Shown here: piece by piece, positions 47,701-61,281 of the stretch
How the letters are laid out: each line of letters opens with the position of its first letter
Position numbering within the stretch: the stretch's first letter is position 1
DNA from: Flaccisagitta enflata
Taxonomy: Eukaryota; Chaetognatha; Sagittoidea; Aphragmophora
Assembly (NCBI GenBank): GCA_965153355.1
Contig: OZ231126.1
Coordinates: 60,822,001 to 60,886,000, forward strand
Length of the DNA stretch: 64,000 nucleotides
Reading direction: 5' to 3'
The notes under the pieces: generated by a model
The model's database searches: none
What the model was told of the DNA's origin: nothing
The model's input: the letters and a program-made list of their open reading frames with translations, nothing else
Position numbers and translations under genes: made by a program

Positions 47701-48009
47701 AACTAGTGAAAGATGCTTATTCAGGTATTCAGGTGCTAAGAAATGACATGTTGCTCAAAAAGAGTTGTTTATTACTCCAAGGTTCTTTTTAAATAAGGCT
47801 GGATAATGGGAATACAGTCGCAGACTGTTGGGCAGGGTCAGTAATGCCAAAGCCCTACAATAAAAACATGTGACGAACGTATCTACCAACCAACCAATCC
47901 ACCCACACGGCATGTTGTATAGAGTCGCAGGTCCGCAACTGACAACTTGGACATTACACTTCAGAGTGTTCCGGGTGGTTGCATATATGTAAGGACCTAT
48001 AAAAGAAGC

Positions 48010-48041
<32 letters not shown>

Positions 48042-51000
48042 TTTTTACATTCCTCCTCCTCCTCTCCCTGCCCCCCCTTCACTCTACCTACTTGATGCCT
48101 TGGAATCCGAAGGGAGCAACGATGAGGAAAACCATGAAAGTACAGAAGCTGATCGGCGAAGGAATGATTCAGGTTGTGGCTCAATTGTTTGGGATGACAG
48201 GGACACAAACTTATGTTTAAAAACAAGAGGGAAGGAAGGAAGGTTGATTTGGTTCCTGATAATGTCTTTTCCACATACCCTACTTGCATTTGGCTGGTTA
48301 TGGAGAGAGAGTGGTGGTTTTACAATTCTTCTTCCCCAACCCAAACCAGGTTATTGCGATAGCGACAAGTTCAAGAAGCCGAGGATCGAGAGCTCGCAGA
48401 GATTGAACAAAGGAAGGAACTGCAAAACAGATGGTATATACACCTGATCATCACCTAAAAAAACCTGAACCCTGAGTACGTGTCAGTGTGTTTGAAAAGG
48501 GTAACCGTGATAACAATGGTTGAAAGCATTGAAGAGGCGTTACTTAAACTAATTAACTATCCCCTCCCTGTACCCAAAAAAAAATGATATAGGGGCAAAC
48601 CGTCTGGCACAGTTAGCGATGGGGGAGAAGGATCGAGCCGATGATCCTGAAGATGGTACGTTTCCTTTGTAATGGAGAAGTATTTTTCTCCTTCAACCCA
48701 ACTGCTAGTGGACATGGGAGAAGAATTTCTTAAAAGGAAGGGGTAGGGGGGGAGAGTTTGGAGTCTTTTATTCATGGTTTGATTGTATGATGTTTATATG
48801 GGAAGTGAATACCATTGGCAAACACTACATGGCCGCAATTTTTCACCACAAATCAGGCCACACCTATCCCACCTCCAAGGATCTGGAGGCTGCGGGCATA
48901 TCTCCCGCCAAAACCAACGCTGTAAAATGCTTGATGGCAAAGGAGGATGAATATGAACGGCATCAAGATGAAGAGGAGGATGATGAAGAATCTGACCCAG
49001 GTACCATCCCATTGACATCAACCAAAACTGGGTATACAATTTTTTTTTTTTAAGAACCAAGTTTAGAGGAACATCATGCCTTGAAATCATTAAAAATATG
49101 TAGTAATTTTACTAGTTGCTATTTCTATCTCTTTTGAAGACTATAAAGACAAAAAATGAGGTTCTTTTAAAAAAAAAAATGTAGTGAAGGCCCTATTTGC
49201 ACATTTATCCAGAGACAAAGGTTCAGCCGTAAAGACAGACCAACCATCAAAGAGTTGGAACGGTAACCACAAAAGAAATCTCTTTAAAGAGAAAGTTGTA
49301 TTGACGCATTTGTATTAAACTCAGGAGACAAACAGCACTCATCAGGGAAGCGGAAAAAAGGAGACCAGTTACAATCAAACACAAATAGGAAAAAAGGAAC
49401 CAGCCGAACAGGGAAATCCTCCTCCACCTACCCCTCAACCTCCTCCTCTCCCTCCTCGCCCTCTTCCTCCTCCTCCTCCTCATCCCAGCCCACCTCGCAG
49501 TTTCCGGAAACCACAACAGGTACTTTTTGGTCAAGATTGATTAAGGCATACAATCAACCAAAACCCGCTGCCTATACATTTATAGATGTATATATTTATT
49601 ATAAACCCACCTTATTGGCCTAAAAAGCCAGGTACATGTGGGGGGGGGGTGGCAGGGGCAGTGAAAAATGTGACCACCCAAGCCGTTGGGCAGAAACCGG
49701 AAACCAGAAAAAACAGCCAAAGCTAAGCGAACAGAGAGACGGATGGACCAACGGATCAACGAACACAAAACAGCGGTGTTTAAACCAAAAAATGGTTACA
49801 CAACCACAAACAGCGGGGTTTAGGCCACAGGATGGTTACACTATATACTATGACATAACCCCAAAACCTTGAGATGAAATACGAATTTGTTGTGAACCTT
49901 TTTAAAAAAGAGATTGTTGTTATTACTGCGCATGCAAATGACACTTTACATTTGCATGCACAGTAAAACCAACCATTTTTTTTTTTTTAAAAGTAATTCA
50001 CAAGGGATACGTATTTTACCTCAGGCGAAAGGGGTTAGTGACATAAGATATAGTGTAACCATCCTGTGGAACCTGTATTTCCGTTTAAAAAGGTGATGCC
50101 CGTCCAAGGAAAAAAGGGAAAGGAAAGAGTGGTGACCGACCAAAGAGCTGGATGTTAACCGTCACTGATGCTTACAAGGAGGCCCAGACCAAAAGATTTA
50201 TCGGTAAGCTTCTTGCCACAATCTTGACGATGGTGATCGCGATGGTGAAGGGGATGTTGACGATGGTGAGACCAAGATTTCTTTTATCCTCAAAGATGGG
50301 ATGGAAAATTTCTCCACAGATGGAGAAGGGGCTGATGTCGCTGATGACGCGGCTGTACCAAAGATTTGGACTCTGGACAATAAAAGATGTTTTTCCCTGG
50401 ACATACTTCGACAAGAAAAAAAGAAGAAATCGAAACATCCAGGCAAAGAATTTCCCATCATTGTGGACTTGCGTGATCCAGCTCAATTACTACTCATTCC
50501 AAACCACAGCAAAAACCAACTCGCAGATACCTTCGGTGAGTGATTTTATGGGTCACAGACATGCACGCAACTGCGCCTTGCTATATCGTTAGGTTGTTGC
50601 ATAACCTATTTTAATTCTTAATGAATTTCTAATCACAGCGCCTGCCCAACCACCCGCGACTGGATTGCCGTCTATAAAACCTTTTTTTTTTTCACATAAT
50701 TAGAACCCAAGGACATGTTCTATTAATTCTTCAGGGAAAAATAGGAGGGATTTAATGTGGTAACCGCCTGAAGAAGCAATACAATAAAAAAAAAAAAAAA
50801 AAAAGAGGCCCCGATATAGGGCAATCCAGTCGCGGACCATGGAGCAGGATCAGTGAGGCCCCGTAAAAGTATGATTGAAGTAGTAGATTATAATTAACAA
50901 AAAGCCAAAACAAAAAACGGTGAAAAACATTTTAGTTAAGCGTAAGGGGGGAGCCAGTCTGAGTTGGTAACTAATAAAGTACCCTTTTCATGTATACAGA

Positions 51001-54000
51001 CAAATCGTTTCTGGAACGGCTGGCCCAAATTGGGGCGAAAATGAAACTCAATGATCCTCCTTTTGAATGTTTCTACGGTAAAGAAGGAGTGATTGTTCAA
51101 ATGCAGCGTTTCCAAGGGCGAGAGAGACTTGAGGGGCTGAAAGTCGAAATCATGGACGAAAGCTCACCTAATCAAAACAATTACTTCAAACAATGGATCA
51201 CATTGCTGGAGTGCCAAACCCCAAACAAGGAGGAGAAGGTTTTGATACCCAAGCTCGAGAAACACGAAGTTTTTGTCTTTGATGACCCCAGCATGAACCA
51301 AGCCATGGACAAATTCTTTTTACAAAAAGAGTGTCCCAAGCCGGACGATTTTCAAGGTGAGGATGTCATGGTTTCTGGGATGTATGGAGAAATGCAAGTT
51401 GGGAGAGAGTCACACAAGGACTGGTGAGGCCGAAAAATGGCCCCATGCTTTCATAATTATTAACCTTTTTTGTTATACCTTTTGGAAGGCATGGATGAAT
51501 GATGGAAAGAATGAATGAATGATTGAATAAAATTATGAGTCTAAATGTGGAAAAGGGGGGGAGGTGGAGGGGAAAGGCAATATTTCATTCCCTTGATCTC
51601 ACCTTAGTTTTCAATTGGATTCAGATGAGCGGTTCCTGATAAAAGCCATATTCCAAGAGACCATGGGAGCAGCTCTGAAAAAGTACAAAGAAGAGATGGA
51701 GGAAAAACTCACTTATGGGAATTTAATGCGCCATACTCAACGGGGGGAGGCGCTGCCATCCAATGCGCCCAACTGGCAGAAGCAATTCTCAGATTTGTTT
51801 ATGAACAAGCTATTGATGAAGGTGAGAAAATACTCATGTATTGTTTAATGTAGTTTGGTAGACAAAATAATGGTAAAGGTTTTTCTAAAGATGGTTGCCT
51901 AAAAAAAGAAAATTTTTTTTATCAGGAGATGTACTTGAAACTCTTTGACGAGTATAAAGGAAAGAAAGTCCGTTTTTCGGATGGGACAAAAATTGTTTTT
52001 ACCCATCAATCAATGGCATTGACTGTGTACAATTGGATCGAAGATGAGTGCGAAAACTTTTGGTACGACGTGGAGAAGTATCTCCATCCCGAGCCGAAGA
52101 GGATATATGCAAAAGCCATCGTGGAGCTTGTGGCACCGGTCTTCTTTCGATGCCCGTTTGGAGGGCGACCCCCAACTGCGAAAGCGAGTCAAGGTGGGTA
52201 GGCATATTTTTCTGTGTTTTGGCGGTGCCATCAATACATAAAATTGTTCCTAATTTGATGAAAAAAAAAAGATTGGCATTGACATAAACAAAAAGATTGT
52301 TGAAAGTGAACAATGCTTACAACTTTTTCCCTCCTGGCGACAGCCACCATTCCTAGTATAAAACATAACTATCATTTCCGGTTTTGGCAGTCAAACCTTC
52401 CGCAGAGTGGCCCCTCTACAATCCCAAGGATGCGGTTGATAGGCTCACTCCCCAAGCGTCCGCTTTTCAAACACGGAACCAGTTTGAGGCATCAAAGGAA
52501 ACCAATGGCGTTGAGTTCTCCTTGTGCGACGACTACACACGCGAACAGTACAAGGCTTGGTGGGAGGCTGAACTCCAAGGGGATGACAAGCACACTCCGG
52601 AGGCGCAGAAGGCGGTATGAATAGGTTTCTTGTTTACTCTACTATTGAATGACGAAAATAAGATATAAGGACGGACATATTTAAGGTGGAGTTATAACGG
52701 CAAGTATATACAGTATGTTTCAACTCGTTTGTAACATTATACGACGGCACAACTCTAGAAATAATAGAGATATCGGAATTTTGAAAAAAGTATCTGAAAG
52801 ATTATTGTTTGGCATTTCATACTAGACAATTCTCAGGGATTTTCTATAGAATTTGATACTTGTCACACCCTGAGGAAGTTGGGGTCAAATTATGCAAAAA
52901 AGGTAATTTTTCTCTCTTTTTTCTTGTGAATTATATCTATAGACAGTTTTCTCTCTGTATTTTTACAAACTACTTCACAACATCTTATATTTGAAACCTA
53001 TCTGGAATGAAAATCTTAAAATTCTTTCAAAATTAGAGCAAGATTGGTAAAAATTTTTTTTCAAAAAACGATATTATAACTTACTTTGCAAAGCATTATT
53101 TTCATGTATGACATTTTAAGGGGATTAGATTTTTAAAAAAATTCATGGGGATCAATCATCATAAAATGCCTAACTATAACCTATAAAAGGTTTTTTTAAG
53201 AATTGAAATATCTCCATTACTTCTAGAGTTATGCCGTCGTATAATGTTACAAACGAGTTGAAACATACTGTAGCTGGGAGATATTTAATTTTCATCATTT
53301 TTTTTTTTTAAAGGTCAACATGTAAGAAACACGAGAAAGGGAAACATGTAAAAAAAGGGGGAATGGGTGTGGCAATGTTGTTGCATCGTGAGTCGAAAAA
53401 TATTGAATGAGATAAATATATTATTTTTTGCTCACTTTTCAGATGTTATTGGTGGAAGCGTTGACTCACGGAGAATATTACAGCGATGTCATTGAGAATT
53501 TTCCCGATATCAATGATGAACTGTGGAAAGAACGATTTATTCACCTTATGGAAGGAGCTATGGAGGTTCGTATGTTTTTGTATGGCAAACGTATAAGATG
53601 TTTCTATGTCATATATGGGAGAGAAAGGGAAAGAGGTGCGATAAGGGCATGCTGTCATCTGGTTGGAAAAAAGAAAAAGGTGGTGAAAAAAAGACATCAA
53701 AGAACAAGGTGAAAACCATATTTTTACCCCCCCAAAAAAATAAGACAATTAATGTCTCTTTTTCATATTATAGACTTTCCCCGAGGACTTCGTGAATACA
53801 TTTTTGGGGAAATACGTCCCTGGTGGTTTTCAAGAATGGAAAAGGAGGCTGGTGGATTACCCCAGATATTATCTAGCATTGGCTTGTCCTCACACCTACA
53901 AAGAAAGCATGACGGACAACTCTATGCTGGTGCTGTTTCTCGAGTGGCTTCGTCAACGGACCTCGGTATTTTTCCCAGTTATTAGGAAAATATTTCTTGT

Positions 54001-54034
54001 AAAAAAACAATTCTATGTATATATATATATATAA

Positions 54035-54092
<58 letters not shown>

Positions 54093-54106
54093 ATATATAT
54101 ATATGG

Positions 54107-54140
<34 letters not shown>

Positions 54141-56880
54141 TTATATAATTGTATAAATCTACTTACATACATATGTACATAAGGATATATATTGTGATAA
54201 AATATGTATATATATGATAAATAAAACTATTTATTTCTATATATATGTATATATAAATATAACGGGTGGAAAAGAAAAAAAAGGGGACCAACCTTACCTT
54301 ACCTTACCTTGTTACTTATATATATATATCAGTGGCTTCCTTCTTTATTTAAAAAAATTTTTTTTTTTTTTTTTTTTTAAAGAAACGTATGGTTTAAATA
54401 ACATTTTTTTGTACCACTACCCAAAAAAAAAGTTTTTTAAAAATGGAAACTTTTTAAGGAATGAATGAAAGCAGTTTTGTAAAAAAAAAAAAAATTATTT
54501 GGCAAATGCCATATATTTTCACCTTTTTATTTAAGGGAAGAAAAAAAAGGAAAGAAAAATACCTTTAATAAACAATTCTTGGTATTTTAATTTTAATTTT
54601 TACTGATTCTAGGCAATGACGCTGAATTAACATGGGATATTTGGGGGCCTATTTTTTGGGGAGTCTCAACACACTAAAAAAAAATATTTTTTTTTTAAAG
54701 AAAAAAAGGAAAAACAGTACTTTCATTGTTGAGAAGAAAGATAAAAAAAAAAATGTTTTTTTTTTTTTTTTTAAAGCTAAGTAACTTTTTTGGGGTCCAC
54801 CCAAAAATTATATGTATAAAACTATATATATAAAATTATATACATACAAATACATCTATCTATCTATCAATATGCAACTTTGGCAGTACATAGTTGTGTC
54901 ATTGATGTATTAAACATTAACCATGAACATCTTACCCCCATACCCCAAAACCCATACACCCCAAAAAGGAGGAGTTTTGACCCACGGAAAGATCCAAAAG
55001 ACGCAGCATATATTCCTGGAGGTGAGAATAACATGTTGCCAAAATTTTCTTTTCGATAATTTGTTTCTTGTTGCCAAAATAGTTTTGGGAAGAGCCTTTT
55101 TTTGGAGGAGGGAGGGGGGCGAGTGAGGAAGTAGCATATTGGCATGATGTGTGGTCCTCTATTTAAAATAAACCACTCACAACTCCCAACCAAGCTTCCT
55201 TACGAAACCATGAGGGATAAAGAAAAAAGGGAAGAAGAACTGCAATTTTCCCCTGGCAAAAATGTCTGGAGAGTCATTATAACAGGTCACCCTTTATGGT
55301 TCATCTTATCCAATTATCCTTAATGGGTGCGAAAAAACACCTCTATAACTGGCTGTGACCGTTGGTTGGTCTGTCGGTCTGTCGGTCTGTCGGTCTGTCA
55401 GGTAACGCATTTGTTCAACAATCCACACATCGCACCTTATTGGCCTACTTGGCCTTGTTTCTTGTTCCCGCAGACGTAGACCTCATTTCCTCCTTATTTT
55501 TCACATTAATGTTGGGAGGTCCATCGTACTCAGCCTCACACAAGCCTTGTTAGCTTGAATTGTTTTTATGTAACATCCATGAAAAATTGGATGTATGGAC
55601 ATATGGTTTTGACATATAAGAGTCTAACATCTATTATACTGTTGCAAATTTAGTAACCATTGTTTACCAAACCTAAGCCAATTGGCATAGTGTAGTACAT
55701 GTAAGTCACTTATATGGCCAAACAATATTTCTATATATACATTGTTTCATAGATGTTACATAACTAAAACTCAAATTCAAGGAAAAAAGATCTGTGTGAG
55801 GAAGAGTATGATAGACCTCCCAACATTAAAAAAATCTTAGAGTGTCGCCAGGCATTACTTTTAGCTACTGAGATAGTTTAATTTGTGAATCTTTTCATTA
55901 AAAAAAATGTTTGTAAAAAAATTGTTTCCCTGGAAACAAAAATTTACCATTTATTAACCCACATTACATTTTTCCTTTTTACCCTCACCCTACCCCCCAA
56001 AAAAGATTGGCCCAACACACCCAGAGAACTTCCCAATCCGAAACATGTTCGCGGTTATATTGTTCGTGGAAGCTACATCATAACCCAGAGGAGACTTTAC
56101 AAAGATGACAGGACGGAGATTCCAGGGGCCGTTGCTGACCTGCTCTTGCGCTGGGTAACGTATGCTGCCGCCGCCAACCGGAATTTCCTTCAAGACTTCA
56201 CAAAGACATCCGATGAGGTGATGGAGCAGTACACAGTTCGCGAACGAAAGCCCTCAAAGAATAAACCGATGGCAAAATGTCCCGCTTATGCAGCTCGTGC
56301 CACAATGAAGGCTCAACTTCTTCACATCCACAGGTGGGAGACCAATGAGAAGTCCCCGCAGTAAAAACAACCAAGGGCAACAAAGCACAACCCATAATAG
56401 AATGATATACAGGGTTCCATAAGGGCTGAGGAATTATATGATATCTGTCTGTGGAATAAGGATTTTAAAAAAGAGGTGGATATGAGAAAGGATCATGAAT
56501 TATATTGAAATATGCATACATACATATACATATATGTGTATATATGAATATTTATATACATAAATAAGTATATATGTATATATATTATTTTGCAACACAA
56601 AAAAACACATTTATGCTTTTAAAAAGAAAAAAGAATTCTTCAAAAAAAAAATAAACCCCCCCCCCAAAAAAAGAATCATAGATAAATATATTTATATATA
56701 TATATATATATATGATCAAAATAAGATGTGTCAGTGACATGAAGCTAGTTTGTAAAAGAGATGTGCTGACTAGTTTTTTTCGTTTGATGAAGAAAACATG
56801 GATTGTGTGTGTCAAAATATTTTCGCCACAAAGGTTCTTCAGTGACAATACACTAAGACAACAAAAAGAAAAAAGGTATA

Positions 56881-56940
<60 letters not shown>

Positions 56941-57370
56941 TATATATGTGTAAAGGAAAAAATTTTTTTGGGGGGGGTTTTATGAGTTAAGAATTTTTTA
57001 TGAAGCATATACAAAGGTGTTTATATGTTGCAAAAACATTTATCATATGTTTAAAAGAACCTTTTTTACACATATGAAGTTATTGGAATTTTTTCCATTG
57101 AAAAAGGAAAAATTATTTATTTTAATTCCTTTTTTCAATCCATTGCCAAAAAAATAAAAAGAAAATTGTTTTTTTTTCATTTTAAAGGATGATTACCATA
57201 ATTGTTTTATTTACTTGAGAAATCGTTCATTTTTGAAACATAAATATGTAGATATATATATAGGAAGAAATAAGTATACATATATATATATAAAGGTTTT
57301 CAATTTGTGCATCCTCCGTTTCATTTCATGATCCAACGACATTGAGATTGTTAACATTCGTGCTAGTGTT

Positions 57371-57443
<73 letters not shown>

Positions 57444-57892
57444 TTTTTAAAATCAATTTTATAAAAATATTTCTTTATATATTTGTGTTCTTTCTTCTAA
57501 ACAACCACTTCCACATCCATCACCTAACATACATGCACAATATTAGAATGGTCCTCCTGCGCCCATGCTACGTCAAGGATGGATCCGGCAAATGCATTGC
57601 AACCGATACGCCCAAATGGAGACAGGTCCAGTTGAGTTTGGATGAAGAAAAGGGCGAGCCAATATGGAACAACGATGTCCGAAAAGGAAAATTCGACAAG
57701 ACCCTTTACAATCACTTCAAAATCCTGGACGTTGTCCATAAAGAGAAAAAGAGAGGCTCACGGACCGTGGCCAAGGAGGGAGAGAGCGGATCCAGCTGTC
57801 CCCAAAGTCCCGTTGAGGGGAGGAGTACCTTCAAAACAAAACGCATATATACTGAGAGCTCAGACTCAGAGGAGTCAGAGGATGGTGAATGA
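44760..57892 (+). CDS. Large 21-exon gene of unknown function
   Basis: In-frame exons: 44760-44883, 45007-45387, 46244-46390, 47365-47724, 48113-48172, 48350-48433, 48593-48655, 48857-49000, 49215-49262, 49325-49519, 50093-50203, 50251-50535, 51000-51356, 51625-51821, 51926-52193, 52391-52614, 53443-53565, 53774-53965, 55195-55285, 56006-56333, 57547-57892 (4,128 nt, 1,375 codons). All junctions are GT-AG and phase-consistent; 48113 and 50251 rest on weaker sites. The N-terminal half is Ser/Asp/Lys-rich and disordered, with basic patches and a Ser run. From ~51,000 the protein is mixed and helical ([69 protein letters not shown]). The C terminus is acidic ([12 protein letters not shown]). Introns hold dispersed elements and TA arrays. 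No family recognised. Confidence 0.65.
45975..46195. mobile_element. Complete GTCGCG palindrome element in an intron
   Basis: CAAGGCCGGATACACGGC, TAGTCGCGTGTGGGTGGGCA, CTCAAAAAGCTCAAAAACGC, CCGACC tract, then TGTAGAGTCGCGTAGCACGC, GACTAAAAA. Nearly identical to the copy at 12,355, so recently active as a family. Confidence 0.8.
46560..47145. repeat. Degenerate TGTTAAAAC array
   Basis: Irregular repetition of GTGTTAAAAC-type units in an intron of the large gene. Counterpart of the array at 17,155-17,585. Confidence 0.6.
47800..47945. mobile_element. Diverged GTCGCG element
   Basis: AAGGCTGGATAATGGGAATA, CAGTCGCAGACTG, CCAACCAACCAATCC and TATAGAGTCGCAGGTCCGCA follow the element order with many changes. 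Confidence 0.5.
52700..53280. mobile_element. Fold-back element in an intron
   Basis: Ends TACAGTATGTTTCAACTCGT and ACGAGTTGAAACATACTGTA are exact inverses; TTGTAACATTATACGACGGC and GCCGTCGTATAATGTTACAA continue the arms (~80 bp each). AT-rich spacer ~400 bp. Confidence 0.85.
54018..54145. repeat. (TA)n microsatellite
   Basis: Interrupted TATA tract in an intron of the large gene. Confidence 0.9.
56875..57440. repeat. TA-rich intron with two (TA)n arrays
   Basis: Arrays at 56,888-56,950 and 57,378-57,440 with AT-rich sequence between. No coding seen. Confidence 0.85.
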
Positions 57893-58175
57893 ACTCCGTA
57901 CATTGAGAGAAATGGAGACCGATAGTTGGCTTTTCTTTGATTTCCTATTTTTGGAATCTCTTGCCGAAGCAAAAACCATTGATACAGTTTACGTTATTAG
58001 CAATTGCTTCCAGTTTTTTGGGAGGAAATGACTCCCTATCGTTTTAGTTCAAAGATTGAAATTTTTTTTTTTTTTAAATGTTTTTTTCTTTTTTTACTTT
58101 CTTTGATTGTTCCCTGTGTTCTTTCTTTCTTTCCTTCTTTCTTTGTTTCTTTCTCACTTTCTTTCTTTCTTTAAT

Positions 58176-58223
<48 letters not shown>

Positions 58224-58481
58224 TTTTTTTTTCTTTCTTTCTGCATTCTTTCTGCATTACTTTCCTTTTTGTTTTGGGTTCTTTCTCTCTTCCTACCATT
58301 TTTCTTTCTTTGATTCTTTCTTTCTTTCTTTCTTTCTTTCTTATTCTTTTTTACTTAACAATCTTTAATTTTTTTTTCTCTCTCTCTTTCTTTCTTTTTA
58401 TTTTTTGGGAATTATTTCTTTATTTCTTTATTGTTTCTATTTTAAAAAAATAAAAAGTCTTTCTTTCTTTCTTTCTTTCAT

Positions 58482-58533
<52 letters not shown>

Positions 58534-59854
58534 TCATTCTTTCTTTCCTTCTTTCTTTCTTTCTTTCTTTCATTTTTTCTTCCCCAAAAAAAACAATATT
58601 TTTCCCTTTTTTTTTTTTAAATCTTTCTATTTTATTTAAATAATTTTATTGGAAATTATCTTTTTTTTTCTCTCTTTCTTTCTTTTTTTATTTCTTTCTT
58701 TCTTATGATCTTTGCTTCTTGCTGTATTTATTGCTTGCTTAGTTGCTTGCTTGCTTGGTTGCTTGCTTGCAAGCTTGCTTGCTTGCTTGCTTGCTTGCTT
58801 TATTGAATGCTACCTTTTTTTATTTATGGTTTTTATTTTAAAACTGCTTCCCACAATTCCGCCGCCTACAAAAAACTTGATTCCTTATATGCGTTGACAC
58901 CACTTTATTATTTTGGCTTGTCCCCTTTGAAAAACGCCAGTTGAAAAGTCAAGAAGTGATCACTAGTGATTTTTTTTTTTATTAAAACCGTAAACCCATT
59001 AACACCTATGTTGAAGTTAAAATTCTTCACAGAATTTCACAAACATAAAAAGTAAAAAACAGTCTACATAGCCTTTAAAGAGAAAAAAAAATATACCTTA
59101 GCTAAAATTGATTTTCATTAAATAAAAAGATTAATAAACAGAAGTAAAAAAAATGAAACAGCATTTTAAAGATTTTTTGGGGGGAATATGAAATGTTTTA
59201 TCCAAAGAAAAAGGAGATAAAAGAAAAAGGCTGTTTTTTATTTTACATTTTTTTTTCTTTTTATTCCTCCGGCTCATCCTCCTCCTCCTCCCTACCCCCC
59301 CCCAACCCCCCCAACACCCCACCCCCACCCTGTAGTTTTATTATTAGTAAACCAGGTCAAATTATTTAAATTCTCGTTTCGATCTACATATATATAACTG
59401 TGGTTTCTAATACTCCTTATACTCATTGGATTATGCCATAAATAAAAGGCAAGTGTTTTCTTTTTATTCTTGTCTATTCAATAGGAAATGTCTTTTCTTT
59501 GTTTTATACCACTCTTGAAAAAAAAAAATATTGTGTAAAAAAAAAAATTGTTGTTTTAAAGATATATAATTATAACAATATATATATATAGTTAAAAAAA
59601 AAAGGTAATTTCAGTGAAGAGAAAAATTAAAAAAAACATTGACGTTAAAAAGATTTAAGGAACCAAGATTAGAAAAACAATTTTTACTGAAAAAACCAGT
59701 AAATAAAAAAAATATGATGTTAACTCAATTAGGTCGAAGATCCAAACAATTTAAAAAAACAAAAAAAATATTCTAAATTAAAAAAGAGAAGAAAAAAGGT
59801 GCTTTATAAAAATAGATTAATTTAAAACTAAAAAGGGAACAAGGACATTAGACC

Positions 59855-60096
59855 TAAGTCGCGTGCGTCGGCACTTTCAAAAAAGTCAGGCAGGCAGACA
59901 GACAGACAGACAATTTTTTTCTCAAAAAGACACTTAAAAAGACTATTTACTCCTCAAAATTTCTTTTCTACATATTTCAGACATAAAAAGCGCTTTAAAA
60001 AGCCTTTGAAACAGTTTTGTGACCAACCGACCGACCAACCGACCGACGGACCGACCGAAAAGTGGCTTATAGAGTCGCGTAGCACGCGACTAAAAA
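59855..60096. mobile_element. GTCGCG palindrome element
   Basis: TAAGTCGCGTGCGTCGG, (CAGA)n, then ACCGACCGACCAACCGACCG and TATAGAGTCGCGTAGCACGC, GACTAAAAA. Confidence 0.7.
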
Positions 60097-60359
60097 TACA
60101 TATGATATACATATTTTTTAAGAGCGATGTTAAAAAATAAGTTTATAGGCATATTCAAAAACAAATATATAAATATATATATATATAAAAAGAAAAAAAA
60201 TTTTTTTTAAATTTGGGGTGGTTATAGTTAGCTATATTGGCACGGCCAATTCAGGCTTATAGTCAACCTATAAGCCTGGCCTGGCCCGGCCGGACCCAGC
60301 CCACCTAGGCCGGGCCCAGCTGGACCCGGCCCTGCCCTGGGCAGGTCCCGTTAGGTTAG

Positions 60360-60870
60360 CTAAGAATGGTTCAAGTCGCTTTGGAAAAGCGAAACGTTAC
60401 ATTTCGCAATATGTATGTTGAATCTTACCGATTCGCTAGGATTTTTAACCCAAGAAAAATATTCACGTTTCTTTCAAAATCTTACCATTCGCTAAGAATA
60501 AGCGAGTGGTCCCTTTTTTGAAAACCATATTCGCAGCGATTCGCCAACTTTTTATGGAAAAATCCACCTGCTCTACCTCAGGATTATTCAAACCATTCGC
60601 TTGTTATTAGCGAAAGGTCCCTTAAATCTTGAAAATAAAAAAAAAAAAAAGCTGCGTGCACACGGCAGCGGTACACGCAGCTTCTTTTTTGCGAAAGGCT
60701 TTACATCGCTAAAAAGATCTCCTGCGGCGGAGTGACGCCGCTTTTTGGGCGCCGCCAACCTTGTTAGCGAAATGGACGTTACGCCAAAGTCTGCAAAAAA
60801 ACGAAAAATGCAGCCTTTTTGATGCCTTTCGCTAGAACGTTTTCCTACAGTGATGCCAGACAAGGAATTC
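60360..60870. repeat. Dispersed GCGAAAGG-containing repeat, copy B
   Basis: TTAGCGAAAGGTCCCTT, TTGCGAAAGGC, TTGTTAGCGAAATGGAC and GCCTTTCGCTAGAACG, TTTTCCTACAGTGAT match blocks of 15,160-15,760 in the opposite orientation. Confidence 0.5.
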
Positions 60871-60905
60871 TTTCTTTTTCGCTATTTTTTCTTTCTCTCT
60901 TTCTC

Positions 60906-60949
<44 letters not shown>

Positions 60950-61136
60950 TTCTTTCTCGATATTTTTTCTTTTATTCTTCAATTCTTCTTTCTTTCCTTC
61001 TTTTACAAAGAAACGAATCAACAATTTTTAGAATGATTATTCAGATCGAGTTTTTTTCATTCTTTCTTTCATTCATTCTTTCCTTCATTCGTTCATTCAT
61101 TCATTCATTCATTCATTCATTCATTCATTCATTCAT

Positions 61137-61180
<44 letters not shown>

Positions 61181-61281
61181 TCAACAATTTTCAAATGATT
61201 GTCCAGATCGAGTTGTGCGAGAGGACGATGAACGAGTGACTCGGTTGGCGGGACCTTTCTTTGGCCTTCCTCTTGGATTAG

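Larger units (their letters stand above)
57893..61281. other. Gene-free repeat block
   Basis: Contents: (CTTT)n at 58,170-58,220 and 58,460-58,580, (GCTT)n at 58,735-58,800, poly-A/T rich sequence 58,960-59,850, a GTCGCG element, a GGCCCGGCC-rich patch at 60,240-60,350, the GCGAAAGG repeat, and (CTTT)/(CATT)n at 60,890-61,190. No exon found. Confidence 0.6.

Noticed and set aside
54969-55021. A further exon of the large gene (ends CTGGAG/GTGAGA)
   Set aside because: Good donor, but no phase joins it to both neighbours; the 53,965 to 55,195 join is in frame without it.
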